A program made the translations under genes and the position numbers. 64,000 nt of DNA from Flavobacterium omnivorum (lineage in GTDB: Bacteria; Bacteroidota; Bacteroidia; Flavobacteriales; Flavobacteriaceae): NCBI RefSeq assembly GCF_900099915.1, contig NZ_FNDB01000013.1, positions 10,929 to 74,928 on the forward strand, given 5' to 3'. The notes under the pieces are model-generated. The model searched no databases, had not been told where the DNA came from, and saw only the letters and a program-made list of their open reading frames with translations. Of this stretch, positions 42,631 through 50,960 are shown one piece after another; positions within the stretch are counted from its first letter, which is position 1, and the number at the start of each line of letters is the position of its first letter.

Positions 42631-44790
42631 TTAAAGATTCCTCAACTGATTATCTTTTTTATCATTGCTGATGGTCCAAAAGAATCCTACAAAGAAAAAG
42701 CGATCGGCTGTAGGAATAATTTCTTTTCTGTTGTAATAGCCTGCATTGTCTGGATTGTTGGCATATTCGTATCCAAATACATTTTGAGAACCTAAAACAT
42801 TAGAAACTGAGAAGTATAAAATCTTTTGCTGTGACAGTAAATACGCCCAATTGAAACTCAAACTGTTGTACGATTTTGTTTTTCCATTCATGAATTTCGT
42901 TTCGTTTGGATTGTTGTAAGGCCTTCCGGAACTGTAGGAATTCGTAAAACCTATTTGTGAATTCCAGTCATTTATCCAGTATTTAGTAACGATTGACAAA
43001 CTGTGATCCGCAACAAAACTTGGCGTGACTTGAGAACTGAAATTTTTATAATCTCTCTCCGTATCGATGTACGAATAGGAAACCCAATATTCTAAGTTTT
43101 TGATGGATTTTCCGTCTCTCCAAAATAAATCCAGACCTTTCGCATAACCTGAACCTGAATTACTAAAAACCGAATTATAAGCTGCCATTTGAGTATCAAA
43201 TTTTACTAAATCGCGATAGTCTTTATAATAGGTTTCGGCACGAAACGTTTTTCCGTTTTTATTGAACTGAAAATTCAAAATGTAATGTGATGCCTTTTCA
43301 CTTTCAAACTGATTGTTGCTGGAATATTTGATGTATTCCGCACTTGGAGTTTGGGTAAAATCGCCATAAGCGAATGAAAACTGACTGTTTTTAGCCATTT
43401 TATACGCAAATGAAATTCGGGGTGAAATAGCCGTTTCATTCAGCAAATCATTATTCGAAGCTCTTAATCCTACTTTTGCAGCCCATTTTTTAGAGAAGAA
43501 AATATCAGCTTCTGTATAAACAGCTGCTATGTTCGAATCGTAGCCATTGGTGAAAACCGAACCTGAATTTTCATTGAAATCTTCATTGAATTGGGTAACA
43601 AAATAATCCGCTCCAAAGGAAAGTTTCAATCGGTCAGAAAAACTTTTTTTCAATTTTAATTTCAAATGGGCTGCATTTTCATCATTCGCCACTTTATCTG
43701 AATCCAGATTTATTTTGTTGTTGCTGTAGCCATAACTCAATCCAGTAGTAATCTGCCAATTGTTCCCAAAAACGCCTTTGTAAGACGAATTAAAATAGAA
43801 ATTATTGTTGTTTAAATCCACTCTGATTTTCTCTGGCGAATTGATATTTTCCTGATTAATATCAAATTTAGAACTATCGAAAGCAGCGTATACTTTCAAA
43901 ATCCCATTATTAAAGTTATAGCGATACACGGCTTCTCCTGACAAAGATTGAAAAGGGCTATTCCAATCCACATTTTGAGGAATAGCTGCTTGATACGGTG
44001 CTAAATTCAAGTAATTTGAATTGACGCTCAACGAACTTTTTTCCCATTTTTGAGTATTTCCAATTCCTAAACCAACGGTCATTAAAGAGATTTCGGTTTT
44101 GTTTTGATCTGGAGCATCTTGGGTGTTCAACAACAAAACACTGGATAAAGCTTCGCCATATTCCGCGGAATAACCACCCGTTGAAAATGACATTCCGCTG
44201 AACAAAAAAGGAGAAAATCGGCCTCTTGTAGGCACGTTATTTGTACTTGCTCCATACGGTTGCGCTACCCGAATCCCATCTACAAAGGTTTGCGTTTCAT
44301 TGGCCTCGCCACCACGAACAAACAATCTTCCGTCCTCGCCTACCGTTTGTGTTCCTGGCAAGGTTTGTAAAGCGGCAATAATATTCCCCGCAGACCCAGC
44401 TGTTGTAACAATGTCTAAGGGTTTTAGGACAGAAATTCGGGCTTTATCACCAGCTTCTAATGTTCCTGCAGTAATGACAACCGCATCGAGAGATGTTACA
44501 CTTTCTCGAAGTTTGATTGTTTTGTTTTGGAAATTAGCCACGTCAATTACTGTTTTTGAAGTTTCAAAAATCAAGAAACTAACAACCAAAGTTGGATTGC
44601 CCGTTGCTGTAGTTGTAAAACTAAATGCACCAGTTTGGGTAGTTGAAGCCCCATCATACCTCCCTTCGATAAAAACATTAGCGCCAAAAACTGGTTTCCC
44701 TTTCTCATCAAGTATTTTTCCGGAAATTGTTGTTTGTGCAAAAAGTAGTGCCGAAAATAAAAAAAGACTGAGTGCGATTATAGTTTTCAT
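42631..44790 (-). CDS. TonB-dependent outer membrane receptor
   Basis: Outer membrane transporter of 719 residues. A signal peptide (MKTIIALSLFLFSALLFAQ) is followed by a carboxypeptidase-like regulatory domain (TTISGKILDEKGKPVFGANV, about 20-95), a plug domain (about 110-220; AALQTLPGTQTVGEDGRLFV, FVDGIRVAQPYG) and a 22-strand-type barrel. The substrate is unknown; no SusD partner is nearby. The ATG at 44790 is chosen because the -7 box TACATTTG (44819-44812, minus) covers the upstream alternative. The stop codon abuts the periodic repeat at 42524-42629. Confidence 0.93.
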   Translation of the reverse strand: MKTIIALSLFLFSALLFAQTTISGKILDEKGKPVFGANVFIEGRYDGASTTQTGAFSFTTTATGNPTLVVSFLIFETSKTVIDVANFQNKTIKLRESVTSLDAVVITAGTLEAGDKARISVLKPLDIVTTAGSAGNIIAALQTLPGTQTVGEDGRLFVRGGEANETQTFVDGIRVAQPYGASTNNVPTRGRFSPFLFSGMSFSTGGYSAEYGEALSSVLLLNTQDAPDQNKTEISLMTVGLGIGNTQKWEKSSLSVNSNYLNLAPYQAAIPQNVDWNSPFQSLSGEAVYRYNFNNGILKVYAAFDSSKFDINQENINSPEKIRVDLNNNNFYFNSSYKGVFGNNWQITTGLSYGYSNNKINLDSDKVANDENAAHLKLKLKKSFSDRLKLSFGADYFVTQFNEDFNENSGSVFTNGYDSNIAAVYTEADIFFSKKWAAKVGLRASNNDLLNETAISPRISFAYKMAKNSQFSFAYGDFTQTPSAEYIKYSSNNQFESEKASHYILNFQFNKNGKTFRAETYYKDYRDLVKFDTQMAAYNSVFSNSGSGYAKGLDLFWRDGKSIKNLEYWVSYSYIDTERDYKNFSSQVTPSFVADHSLSIVTKYWINDWNSQIGFTNSYSSGRPYNNPNETKFMNGKTKSYNSLSFNWAYLLSQQKILYFSVSNVLGSQNVFGYEYANNPDNAGYYNRKEIIPTADRFFFVGFFWTISNDKKDNQLRNL

Positions 44791-44945
44791 TTGATTTGAT
44801 TTTTGATCAAGCAAATGTATTTTAGAAACACAGGAAGAAAAACTATACTGTACCGAACTGTTGAAATTAGAGGATGAGTTGTAATGAATTTAATTATAGA
44901 TTATATTTACAACATTCAATTTTGTTCCACCAGCAGAATTTGCAT

Positions 44946-45026
44946 GAGGGATAGCAGTGAAAATCCTCTCTTGTCTCGTTGTCAAAACGAGGCAATAGAG
45001 ATTGTAACGGATAGCCCGACCGGAGC
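44946..45026 (+). ncRNA. Flavobacterial structured intergenic element (Flavo-1-like), second copy
   Basis: The element has GAGGGATAGCAGTGAAAATC at the left end and GTAACGGATAGCCCGACC at the right, an inner hairpin CTCGTT/AACGAG and a second stem ATCCTCT/AGAGAT. It shares the layout of the element at 4874-4952. It ends 40 bp before the acetyltransferase start codon and could lie in its 5' leader. Confidence 0.5.
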
Positions 45027-45066
45027 TTTTGCAGAGGGCATGCCCAAAAAAATAAGAAAATCAACC

Positions 45067-45630
45067 ATGGAAATAAAGACAGAAAAAGAAAAAATGATTG
45101 CCGGTGAGTATTATTTAGCCGGAGATCCAGTTTTAGTAAAAGACAGACGAAGATCTAAAAACCTGCTCCATAGACTGAACGTTACGGAATACAGGATTAC
45201 TAAAAAAGCGCGGGAAATAATCAAAGAGTTGATTCCGAATGCAGGTGCAAATCTTTACATTGAACCTCCTTTTTTTTGTGATTATGGTTCCAACATTCAT
45301 TGCGGAGAGAATGTTTACTTTAACGTAAACTGTGTTGTTTTGGATTGTGCCAAAGTTACTATTGGATCTAATGTGTTTTTTGCACCCAATGTACAGTTGT
45401 ATACAGCCACACATCCGCTTGAGGCTGAATTGAGAAAAACGCTAGAAAATGCCTTACCCATAACCATTGGTGATGATTGCTGGATTGGCGGAAATACGGT
45501 GATTTGTCCCGGAATTACGATTGGAAAGGGCTGCGTGATTGGTGCTGGTTCAGTAGTTACCAAAGACATTCCTGACAATTCATTGGCGGTAGGAAATCCG
45601 GCGAAAGTGATTCGGAAATTGAATGAATGA
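45067..45630 (+). CDS. Sugar O-acetyltransferase (maltose acetyltransferase type)
   Basis: A 187-residue left-handed beta-helix acetyltransferase. The N-terminal Mac domain has EKEKMIAGEYYLAGDPVLVK (about 6-25), followed by hexapeptide repeats (from about 75; NIHCGENVYFNVNCVVLDCA) and the catalytic His in YTATHPL (about 117-123). GDDCWIGGNTVICPGITIGK and VVTKDIPDNSLAVGNPAKVI end the domain. It uses acetyl-CoA. The ATG at 45067 gives the usual family length; the longer reading frame would run through the structured element upstream and is rejected. Confidence 0.93.
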   Translation: MEIKTEKEKMIAGEYYLAGDPVLVKDRRRSKNLLHRLNVTEYRITKKAREIIKELIPNAGANLYIEPPFFCDYGSNIHCGENVYFNVNCVVLDCAKVTIGSNVFFAPNVQLYTATHPLEAELRKTLENALPITIGDDCWIGGNTVICPGITIGKGCVIGAGSVVTKDIPDNSLAVGNPAKVIRKLNE

Positions 45631-45701
45631 TGAATATTGGAATTGCAATTTCTCAAAACTAAATTTTCCTATCTTTGTTATAACTACTTAAACAAATCAT
45701 A

Positions 45702-46097
45702 ATGAAACATCTTAAAACATTTTTAGTCTTGGCACTTATCGTTGTCGCAAACTCAGTTTCGGCACAATCCACTTTTGAAAAGTGGCCTGCGATAAAAGAA
45801 TTTCACGAAGTAATGTCGCAAACTTTCCATCCAGCAGAAGAAGGAAATGTGGCTCCAATAAAAGCACGTTCAGAAGAAATGATGAACAAAGCAGCGATGT
45901 TATTAAAATCAGATATTCCAACAGAATTTAGAACAAACGCTATTCTAGCTTCAGCGGAACGACTGCAACTAAAAAGCAAAGCACTACACAAATTAGTAAA
46001 ATCTAATGGAACTGATGCCGCAATTGTGAAATCAATTACGGACTTACACGACACTTTCCATGAAATTGTGGGACTTTGTTCCGATGCGAAAAATTAA
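45702..46097 (+). CDS. Small exported helical protein, unknown
   Basis: A 131-residue protein with a signal peptide (MKHLKTFLVLALIVVANSVS, cleaved after about SAQ) and a four-helix remainder (FHEVMSQTFHPAEEGNVAPI; EEMMNKAAMLL; ASAERLQLKSKALHKLVKSN; SITDLHDTFHEIVGLC). A shape like cytochrome c' is possible, but there is no CxxCH motif. The -7 box TATCTTTG (45670-45677) and the terminator at 46104-46131 mark it as a one-gene unit. Confidence 0.8.
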   Translation: MKHLKTFLVLALIVVANSVSAQSTFEKWPAIKEFHEVMSQTFHPAEEGNVAPIKARSEEMMNKAAMLLKSDIPTEFRTNAILASAERLQLKSKALHKLVKSNGTDAAIVKSITDLHDTFHEIVGLCSDAKN

Positions 46098-46103
46098 AAA
46101 CCT

Positions 46104-46131
46104 AAAGCCTAATCAACCGATTAGGCTTTTT
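46104..46131 (+). terminator. Rho-independent terminator
   Basis: AAGCCTAATC-AACC-GATTAGGCTT forms a 10-bp stem with a four-base loop followed by Ts, 7 bp after the stop codon of the exported protein. Confidence 0.85.
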
Positions 46132-46144
46132 CATTATAATACAA

Positions 46145-46534
46145 ATGCTACAACTGAATAAAATTCATCATATTGCCATTATTTGTTCCGACTATCAGAA
46201 ATCTAAAACGTTCTATACAACTATTTTAGGGCTTACAATTATTCAAGAAATTTATCGTGAAGAAAGACAATCGTATAAACTTGATTTAGCGCTTAACGGT
46301 GACTATGTGATTGAATTATTTTCATTTCCAAACCCACCAAAACGTCCTTCGGGTCCTGAAGCTGCTGGACTACGCCATTTAACTTTTGAAGTGAATGACA
46401 TTCAAAAAACAAGAGATTATTTAGTGAATGAAAATATAGCTGCAGAAGCAATTCGTATAGATGAATTTACTCAAAAAAGCTTCTTCTTTATCGCAGATCC
46501 TGATAACTTACCAGTAGAGTTTTATGAAAAATAA
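46145..46534 (+). CDS. VOC family protein (glyoxalase-like)
   Basis: A 129-residue metal-binding VOC-fold protein with paired beta-alpha-beta units. Motifs IHHIAIICSDYQKSKTFYTT (about 7-26), VIELFSF (about 59-65), GLRHLTFEVNDI (about 79-90) and PDNLPVEFYE (about 119-128) match the YaeR-like group, with likely metal ligands His8 or His9, Glu61, His82 and Glu126. Substrate unknown. It lies between a terminator and the ClC promoter, so it is probably a separate gene. Confidence 0.88.
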   Translation: MLQLNKIHHIAIICSDYQKSKTFYTTILGLTIIQEIYREERQSYKLDLALNGDYVIELFSFPNPPKRPSGPEAAGLRHLTFEVNDIQKTRDYLVNENIAAEAIRIDEFTQKSFFFIADPDNLPVEFYEK

Positions 46535-46606
46535 AGTGTTTTTGTTTGTAAAAAAGTCAAAATAATATCTAAATCACAAAAAAAAATAGTCTATTCATTT
46601 TCTTTA

Positions 46607-46636
46607 TTTGATTCCGATTATGTTTCTTTAATTTTG
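46607..46636 (+). promoter_or_regulatory. Promoter of the ClC-HPP operon
   Basis: TTTG (46607-46610), 18-base spacer, TAATTTTG (46629-46636), 24 bp before the ATG at 46661. Confidence 0.75.
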
Positions 46637-46660
46637 TACTACTTAGAAATTAATTTTTAA

Positions 46661-47941
46661 ATGAACAATATCACACAAATTAAAAAAAATTATCGCTTTA
46701 TTAAAGTTCAAAAACTAGTAATTGTATCGATACTAATTGGTTTTCTATCAGCTTTTTTAGGTGTTATTTTAAAAAATACAACCGAATATTATGAAGAAAT
46801 CTTTTTTCACAAAACGGTCGTAAACCCAATATTTTTAGTTGTTTTCCCCGTTTTTGGATTGTCAATTATTTATTTTCTACGCGAATATGTATTCAAGAAA
46901 AAGGAAAATAAAGGCATAAAAGAAGTCTTTGAAAGCACTAATTCTCATTCGAATAATTTACCCAGTTATAAAATTCCTTCCCATTTCATTAACGGTTTAC
47001 TGACCGTAGTTTTTGGAGGCTCTACTGGAATAGAAGTCTCGACAGTTGTTGCTTCAGCTGCAATAGGCTCTGTGGCACAAAGAAAACAAAATGTATTCCG
47101 ACAATACAAAACCGAGTTAATCTGTGCGGGAGTTGCGGCAGGAATTACAGCATTATTCAGCAGTCCTATTGCCGGCCTTTTATTTTCATTGGAAGTAATC
47201 TCCAGAAAAGTAACTCGGGCATTTATATTAACCAATCTAATCGCTGTTTCAATCGCTTTTGGACTCCTTCATATATTGGACGAAAAACCTTTGTTTGCAG
47301 TATATAATATGACTTGGCATTTAAGAGCTATTCCCTACTTTTTACTGCTTGGAATTGTAGCAGGAATAAATTCGGTTTATTTAACCCGTTGTGTGTTGTT
47401 TTTTAAAGCACAATTTTCAAAAATAAAGGTACACTATTACAAAATCATCTTCGGATCTGTAATTTTAAGCGTTTCTCTTTTTGTATTTCCACAGCTTTAT
47501 GGCGAAGGCTATCATGCCATCAAAACTATTTTCATCAATCCGAATGGAATGGTATTTTCAATGTCAATGGCAGTCACTTTCGTTGGAATTTTAGTTTTGA
47601 AACCTATTGTTACCTCAGCCACTTTAGCTTCAGGAGGAGATGGTGGTGTTTTTGCTCCAAGTTTGTTTATGGGAGCTTTTTTAGGATTACTGCTTGCTTT
47701 AATTTTAAATCAGTATTTCAATGCCAATGTAATTCCAATAAATTTCATCATAATAGGAATGGCAGCGGTTTTGAGTGCCAGTATTCATGCGCCTTTTACC
47801 GCCCTATTTTTAGTTTGTGGTTTAACCAATGATTATACGTTGTTTCTTCCAATTCTAGTGGTGTGTTTAATTTCGAAATACACGGCTAAAATGATTTATC
47901 CGTTCACCGTTTATTCCTATTCTCCAAGTTTAGCAAAATAA
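46661..47941 (+). CDS. ClC family chloride channel or transporter
   Basis: Membrane protein of 426 residues with about ten helices. The region that usually reads G-R/K-E-G-P is GSTGIEVSTVVASAA here; the gating glutamate is kept as Glu125 but the flanking Gly-Pro is replaced by Val-Ser. The second pore motif GGDGGVFAPSLFMGA (about 326-340) is normal (G-x-F-x-P type). A C-terminal Tyr (about 420) may complete the anion site. Whether it is a channel or an H+/Cl- exchanger cannot be told. It is followed by the HPP gene after 6 bp. Confidence 0.92.
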   Translation: MNNITQIKKNYRFIKVQKLVIVSILIGFLSAFLGVILKNTTEYYEEIFFHKTVVNPIFLVVFPVFGLSIIYFLREYVFKKKENKGIKEVFESTNSHSNNLPSYKIPSHFINGLLTVVFGGSTGIEVSTVVASAAIGSVAQRKQNVFRQYKTELICAGVAAGITALFSSPIAGLLFSLEVISRKVTRAFILTNLIAVSIAFGLLHILDEKPLFAVYNMTWHLRAIPYFLLLGIVAGINSVYLTRCVLFFKAQFSKIKVHYYKIIFGSVILSVSLFVFPQLYGEGYHAIKTIFINPNGMVFSMSMAVTFVGILVLKPIVTSATLASGGDGGVFAPSLFMGAFLGLLLALILNQYFNANVIPINFIIIGMAAVLSASIHAPFTALFLVCGLTNDYTLFLPILVVCLISKYTAKMIYPFTVYSYSPSLAK

Positions 47942-47947
47942 TTATCG

Positions 47948-48565
47948 ATGGAAGTTCAAAAAATAAAAAGGAGTTACCGCAAAACAAAATACATTCTGTA
48001 CAAAGAAACATTGGTAAACTTCAAAGAACATTTCTGGGCATTTTTGGGTTCATTTATTGGCATCGGATTAATCGCTTACTTGCAATCGAAAACTTTATTA
48101 CACACAGATGTGGTTTATTTAATAGGTTCGTTTGGTGCATCTAGCGTACTGGTTTATGGGATAATCCAAAGCCCATTAGCACAACCTCGAAATCTTGTGG
48201 GAGGACACGTTGTGTCTGCTATTGTAGGCGTAACAGTGGCTAAATTTATCCCTGATATTTTATGGATTGCCGCTCCTTTTGCCGTTTCCTCATCTATTGT
48301 TTTGATGCAAATGACAAAAACGCTTCATCCGCCAGGTGGCGCAACTGCACTAATTGCTATTATTGGTTCCCCAAAAATTAAAGAACTTGGTTATTGGTAT
48401 GTCCTTTATCCTGTGCTAACTGGCTCGCTGATTCTTCTCATTATTGCATTGATTGTTAATAATATGACATCAAACAGACAATATCCAACTCATAAAAAAT
48501 ACCATAAGCTCCGAAAAAGAGTCGCAAGTGTTTTTAAAATTAAAAAAAACGACCAAAAACTCTAA
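47948..48565 (+). CDS. HPP family membrane protein
   Basis: A 205-residue protein with four transmembrane helices. Family motifs LIGSFGASSVLVYGIIQSPL, AQPRNLVGGHVVSAIVGV and the name-giving TLHPPGGATAL (about 126-136) are all present. A plant chloroplast relative has been described as a nitrite transporter; bacterial substrates are mostly unknown. Its start is 6 bp after the ClC gene, so the two are co-transcribed and may act together in anion movement. Confidence 0.9.
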   Translation: MEVQKIKRSYRKTKYILYKETLVNFKEHFWAFLGSFIGIGLIAYLQSKTLLHTDVVYLIGSFGASSVLVYGIIQSPLAQPRNLVGGHVVSAIVGVTVAKFIPDILWIAAPFAVSSSIVLMQMTKTLHPPGGATALIAIIGSPKIKELGYWYVLYPVLTGSLILLIIALIVNNMTSNRQYPTHKKYHKLRKRVASVFKIKKNDQKL

Positions 48566-48743
48566 CTTCTAGTTTATATTAAGTACTAAAACAAGATTTT
48601 TCTTTTTTCTTTTCATCAAAAAATTTCGATATTCATGTATTCCTTCCTTGAGTATACGCAAAAATATTATTAACAAATCGAAAATCTAAAATCTAAATCT
48701 AAAATTATATTTTACCTTTGGACTTTCAATAAAAACAAAGATT

Positions 48744-49283
48744 ATGGTTTATAAATTTAGAGTGATTCTAGACGCGGAAGAAGATGTTTTTAGAGACATT
48801 GCAATACTTGAAGACGATACCTTAGAAGATTTGCATAATGCAATTTTTAATTCCTTTGGCTTTGACGGAATGGAAGTAGCTTCTTTTTATACTTGTGATG
48901 AAACTTGGAACCAAGAAGAGGAAATTTCACTTTTTGATACCGGTGATGTTCCCGGTGAACAAAAGGTCATGAGCGATTACCAATTATCCGATATTTTAGA
49001 TAAGCAAAACACTAAAATTCTTTATGTCTATGACTTCATCAATATGTGGACGTTCCTTGTGGAACTTGCTGCTGTAGAAGATCAAGTTATTGGTAATTTA
49101 TATCCTGAAACTATTTTTTCTCATGGTGAAATGCCTGACGAAGCAATGGAAAAAAACTTTGAATCAGATAATGCAGATGATTACAATGACGAATTTGAAG
49201 ATGGCTTAGACGAGGAGGATTTAGACATGTTTGAAGGCGATGACAGTTTTGAAGATTATGGATTTGAGGAGAATTGGAATTAA
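48744..49283 (+). CDS. Plasmid pRiA4b ORF-3-like protein
   Basis: A 179-residue acidic protein. The N-terminal 110 residues match the pRiA4b ORF-3-like domain (VYKFRVILDAEEDVFRDIAI; FDGMEVASFYTCDETW; ILYVYDFINMWTFLVEL). The C-terminal 45 residues are nearly all Asp, Glu, Phe and Gly (EDGLDEEDLDMFEGDDSFED). Function unknown despite wide occurrence. -7 box TACCTTTG is at 48713-48720, preceded by short ATCTAAA repeats (about 48680-48705). The four-helix cassette follows 6 bp after the stop. Confidence 0.85.
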   Translation: MVYKFRVILDAEEDVFRDIAILEDDTLEDLHNAIFNSFGFDGMEVASFYTCDETWNQEEEISLFDTGDVPGEQKVMSDYQLSDILDKQNTKILYVYDFINMWTFLVELAAVEDQVIGNLYPETIFSHGEMPDEAMEKNFESDNADDYNDEFEDGLDEEDLDMFEGDDSFEDYGFEENWN

Positions 49284-49289
49284 TTTTCA

Positions 49290-49740
49290 GATACAAAGAT
49301 TCAAAGTAACAAAGATTCAAAGGCTTTTAAAATAAAGAGGTATGAGTACATTTAGAGACTTATTAATTTGGCAAAAATCTATGATTTTAGTTACAGATAT
49401 CTACGAGTTAACAAATTCATTTCCAAAAGAAGAAATTTACGGTTTGACTTCGCAAATTAGAAGAAGTTCAATATCAATTCCAAGTAATATTGCTGAAGGA
49501 TATGGCAGAGACGGTAACAAAGATTATTTGAAATTTTTGAATATTGCGATAGCTTCATTATTCGAAATGCAAACACAACTTGAAATATCATTCAATTTAA
49601 AATATACCAACGAAATTCAATTTAACAAAATATACGGAGAAAGCAGAGAAATAGAAAGAATGTTAAGTTCATTCACTCGAAAAATTAAAGAGCGAATTTA
49701 AAACCTTAGTATCTTTGTCTCTTTGCTCCTTTGAACCTTA
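49290..49740 (+). mobile_element. Repeat-bounded cassette carrying a four-helix-bundle gene
   Basis: The left flank (49290-49323) contains four CAAAG units at 8-9-base intervals, including two copies of ACAAAGATTCAAAG; the right flank (49704-49740) contains the opposite CTTTG units at 8-base intervals (ATCTTTGTCTCTTTGCTCCT, TTGAACC). The complementary motifs are imperfect and not strictly nested. As with the GxxExxY cassette, about 450 bp with one small gene sit tightly between two unrelated genes (6 bp from one stop codon, 9 bp from the next start). Mobility is inferred. Confidence 0.45.
49342..49701 (+). CDS. Four-helix-bundle protein of the 23S rRNA intervening-sequence family
   Basis: A 119-residue helical protein. 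FRDLLIWQKSMILVTDIYEL (about 4-23), FPKEEIYGLTSQIRRSSISI (about 28-47) and IPSNIAEGYGR (about 47-57) are the signature of the family first seen inside 23S rRNA intervening sequences; Avd of diversity-generating retroelements has the same fold. Here it is not in an rRNA gene, and no reverse transcriptase or variable repeat was seen nearby. It sits inside the repeat-bounded cassette. Function unknown. Confidence 0.92.
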   Translation: MSTFRDLLIWQKSMILVTDIYELTNSFPKEEIYGLTSQIRRSSISIPSNIAEGYGRDGNKDYLKFLNIAIASLFEMQTQLEISFNLKYTNEIQFNKIYGESREIERMLSSFTRKIKERI

Positions 49741-49749
49741 TAAAAAAAT

Positions 49750-50808
49750 ATGATCAACTTATACAACACCCACATCGAAAGTTTATCCATTCACAGAGTG
49801 GGTAATAAAAGCAGAAACGAAGCGATTTTTTTATCGGAGCAACCGTTTAATCTGAATGATGAAATTGTGCCTTTGATGAAAGAATTTTTCTTTAAACCCT
49901 TTAGAGAAAAAGAAGAAAACTATTTTCAGTTTGCCCATGAAATTGATTTGGACTATAACGACATGTTCAAATTTGCAACGGAAGTTTTTGATAATCCAAG
50001 TACAATTCATGACGTTTCTAAAAAAATCACCTCACACTTATTTGAGCAGTCCAATCATCCTCACATCAAGAATGGTGAGGTATATGTTACCTATTTAACG
50101 AATGTGAGCATTGATAATAATGTCGTGGATGCAATAGGAATTTTCAAAAGTGAAATTCAAGCTGACTTTTTGCAGTTTGAAGAAAAAGCTTCACATTTGG
50201 AGATGATTTTACAACATGGTGTGAGTCTGAATAAGTTGGACAAAGGATGCATTATCTTTAATTATAAAAAAGAAGAAGGTTACAAAATCCTAACTGTTGA
50301 CAGCAACCGTTATGATGCGAGATATTGGCTGGAACATTTCTTGTCCGTTGATGCTTTTGAAGATGAAAACTTCATCACGAAAAAATATTTGAAATTCTGT
50401 CAGAACTTTGCGAAAGATGTTGTTTTTCCTGCTGAAGACAAGAAAGAAGAAGTGATGTTTATGAACCGTTCTGTAAATTATTTTGCTAAAAACGATCAGT
50501 TCGAAGAAACGAATTTTCTTAATGAAGTTTTAGACAATCCCGACTTAATTCCTGAGTTTAAAAACTATAAAGTCGACAAAGGAGAGAAATACAGCATTGA
50601 AGATGTTACCTCATTCCCTATTGCGAATGCAGCGGTTTCTGATGCTCGAAAGTCCATCAAAAACGTCATTAATTTAGATACACATATCCAAATTAAAATG
50701 GATTTCATCAATCCAGAGAGTGCGGAAAAATATGTAGAAAAAGGTTGGGATGAAGAAAAACAAATGTATTATTACCTTGTTTACTTCAATAAAGAAGAGA
50801 AATCATAG
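49750..50808 (+). CDS. Nucleoid-associated protein (YejK/NdpA family)
   Basis: A 352-residue protein matching the NdpA (YejK) nucleoid-associated family: an N-terminal part with IHRVGNKSRNEAIFLSE (about 14-30), a central domain with HLFEQSNHPHIKNGEVYVTY (about 97-116) and LEMILQHGVSLNKLDKGCII (about 149-168), and a C-terminal domain ending with IQIKMDFINPESAEKYV. It is thought to associate with the chromosome. The right flank of the four-helix cassette lies just before its start codon; the gene ends at a terminator. Confidence 0.87.
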   Translation: MINLYNTHIESLSIHRVGNKSRNEAIFLSEQPFNLNDEIVPLMKEFFFKPFREKEENYFQFAHEIDLDYNDMFKFATEVFDNPSTIHDVSKKITSHLFEQSNHPHIKNGEVYVTYLTNVSIDNNVVDAIGIFKSEIQADFLQFEEKASHLEMILQHGVSLNKLDKGCIIFNYKKEEGYKILTVDSNRYDARYWLEHFLSVDAFEDENFITKKYLKFCQNFAKDVVFPAEDKKEEVMFMNRSVNYFAKNDQFEETNFLNEVLDNPDLIPEFKNYKVDKGEKYSIEDVTSFPIANAAVSDARKSIKNVINLDTHIQIKMDFINPESAEKYVEKGWDEEKQMYYYLVYFNKEEKS

Positions 50809-50848
50809 CTTAAAAAGCACGCAATAACGCACTATAAAAAAGATTCAG

Positions 50849-50880
50849 TCCCCAATTCACTTATGTAATTGGGGATTTTT
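50849..50880 (+). terminator. Rho-independent terminator
   Basis: TCCCCAATT (50849-50857) pairs with AATTGGGGA (50867-50875) around a nine-base loop, followed by five Ts; 41 bp after the stop codon of the nucleoid protein. Confidence 0.85.
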
Positions 50881-50960
50881 GCATTTAAAAATAAAACTCC
50901 AAAAACAATTCCTAAAATTTGGTTTATTTGTAAATTAGTAGCTCTTAAAATAAAAGAAAA

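Noticed and set aside
44300..44794. 164-codon plus-strand frame opposite the TonB-dependent receptor
   Set aside because: Antisense to a complete receptor gene; no promoter or family features.
49342..49701. A diversity-generating retroelement (Avd-like protein)
   Set aside because: No reverse transcriptase, template repeat or variable repeat was found nearby; only the small four-helix protein is present.
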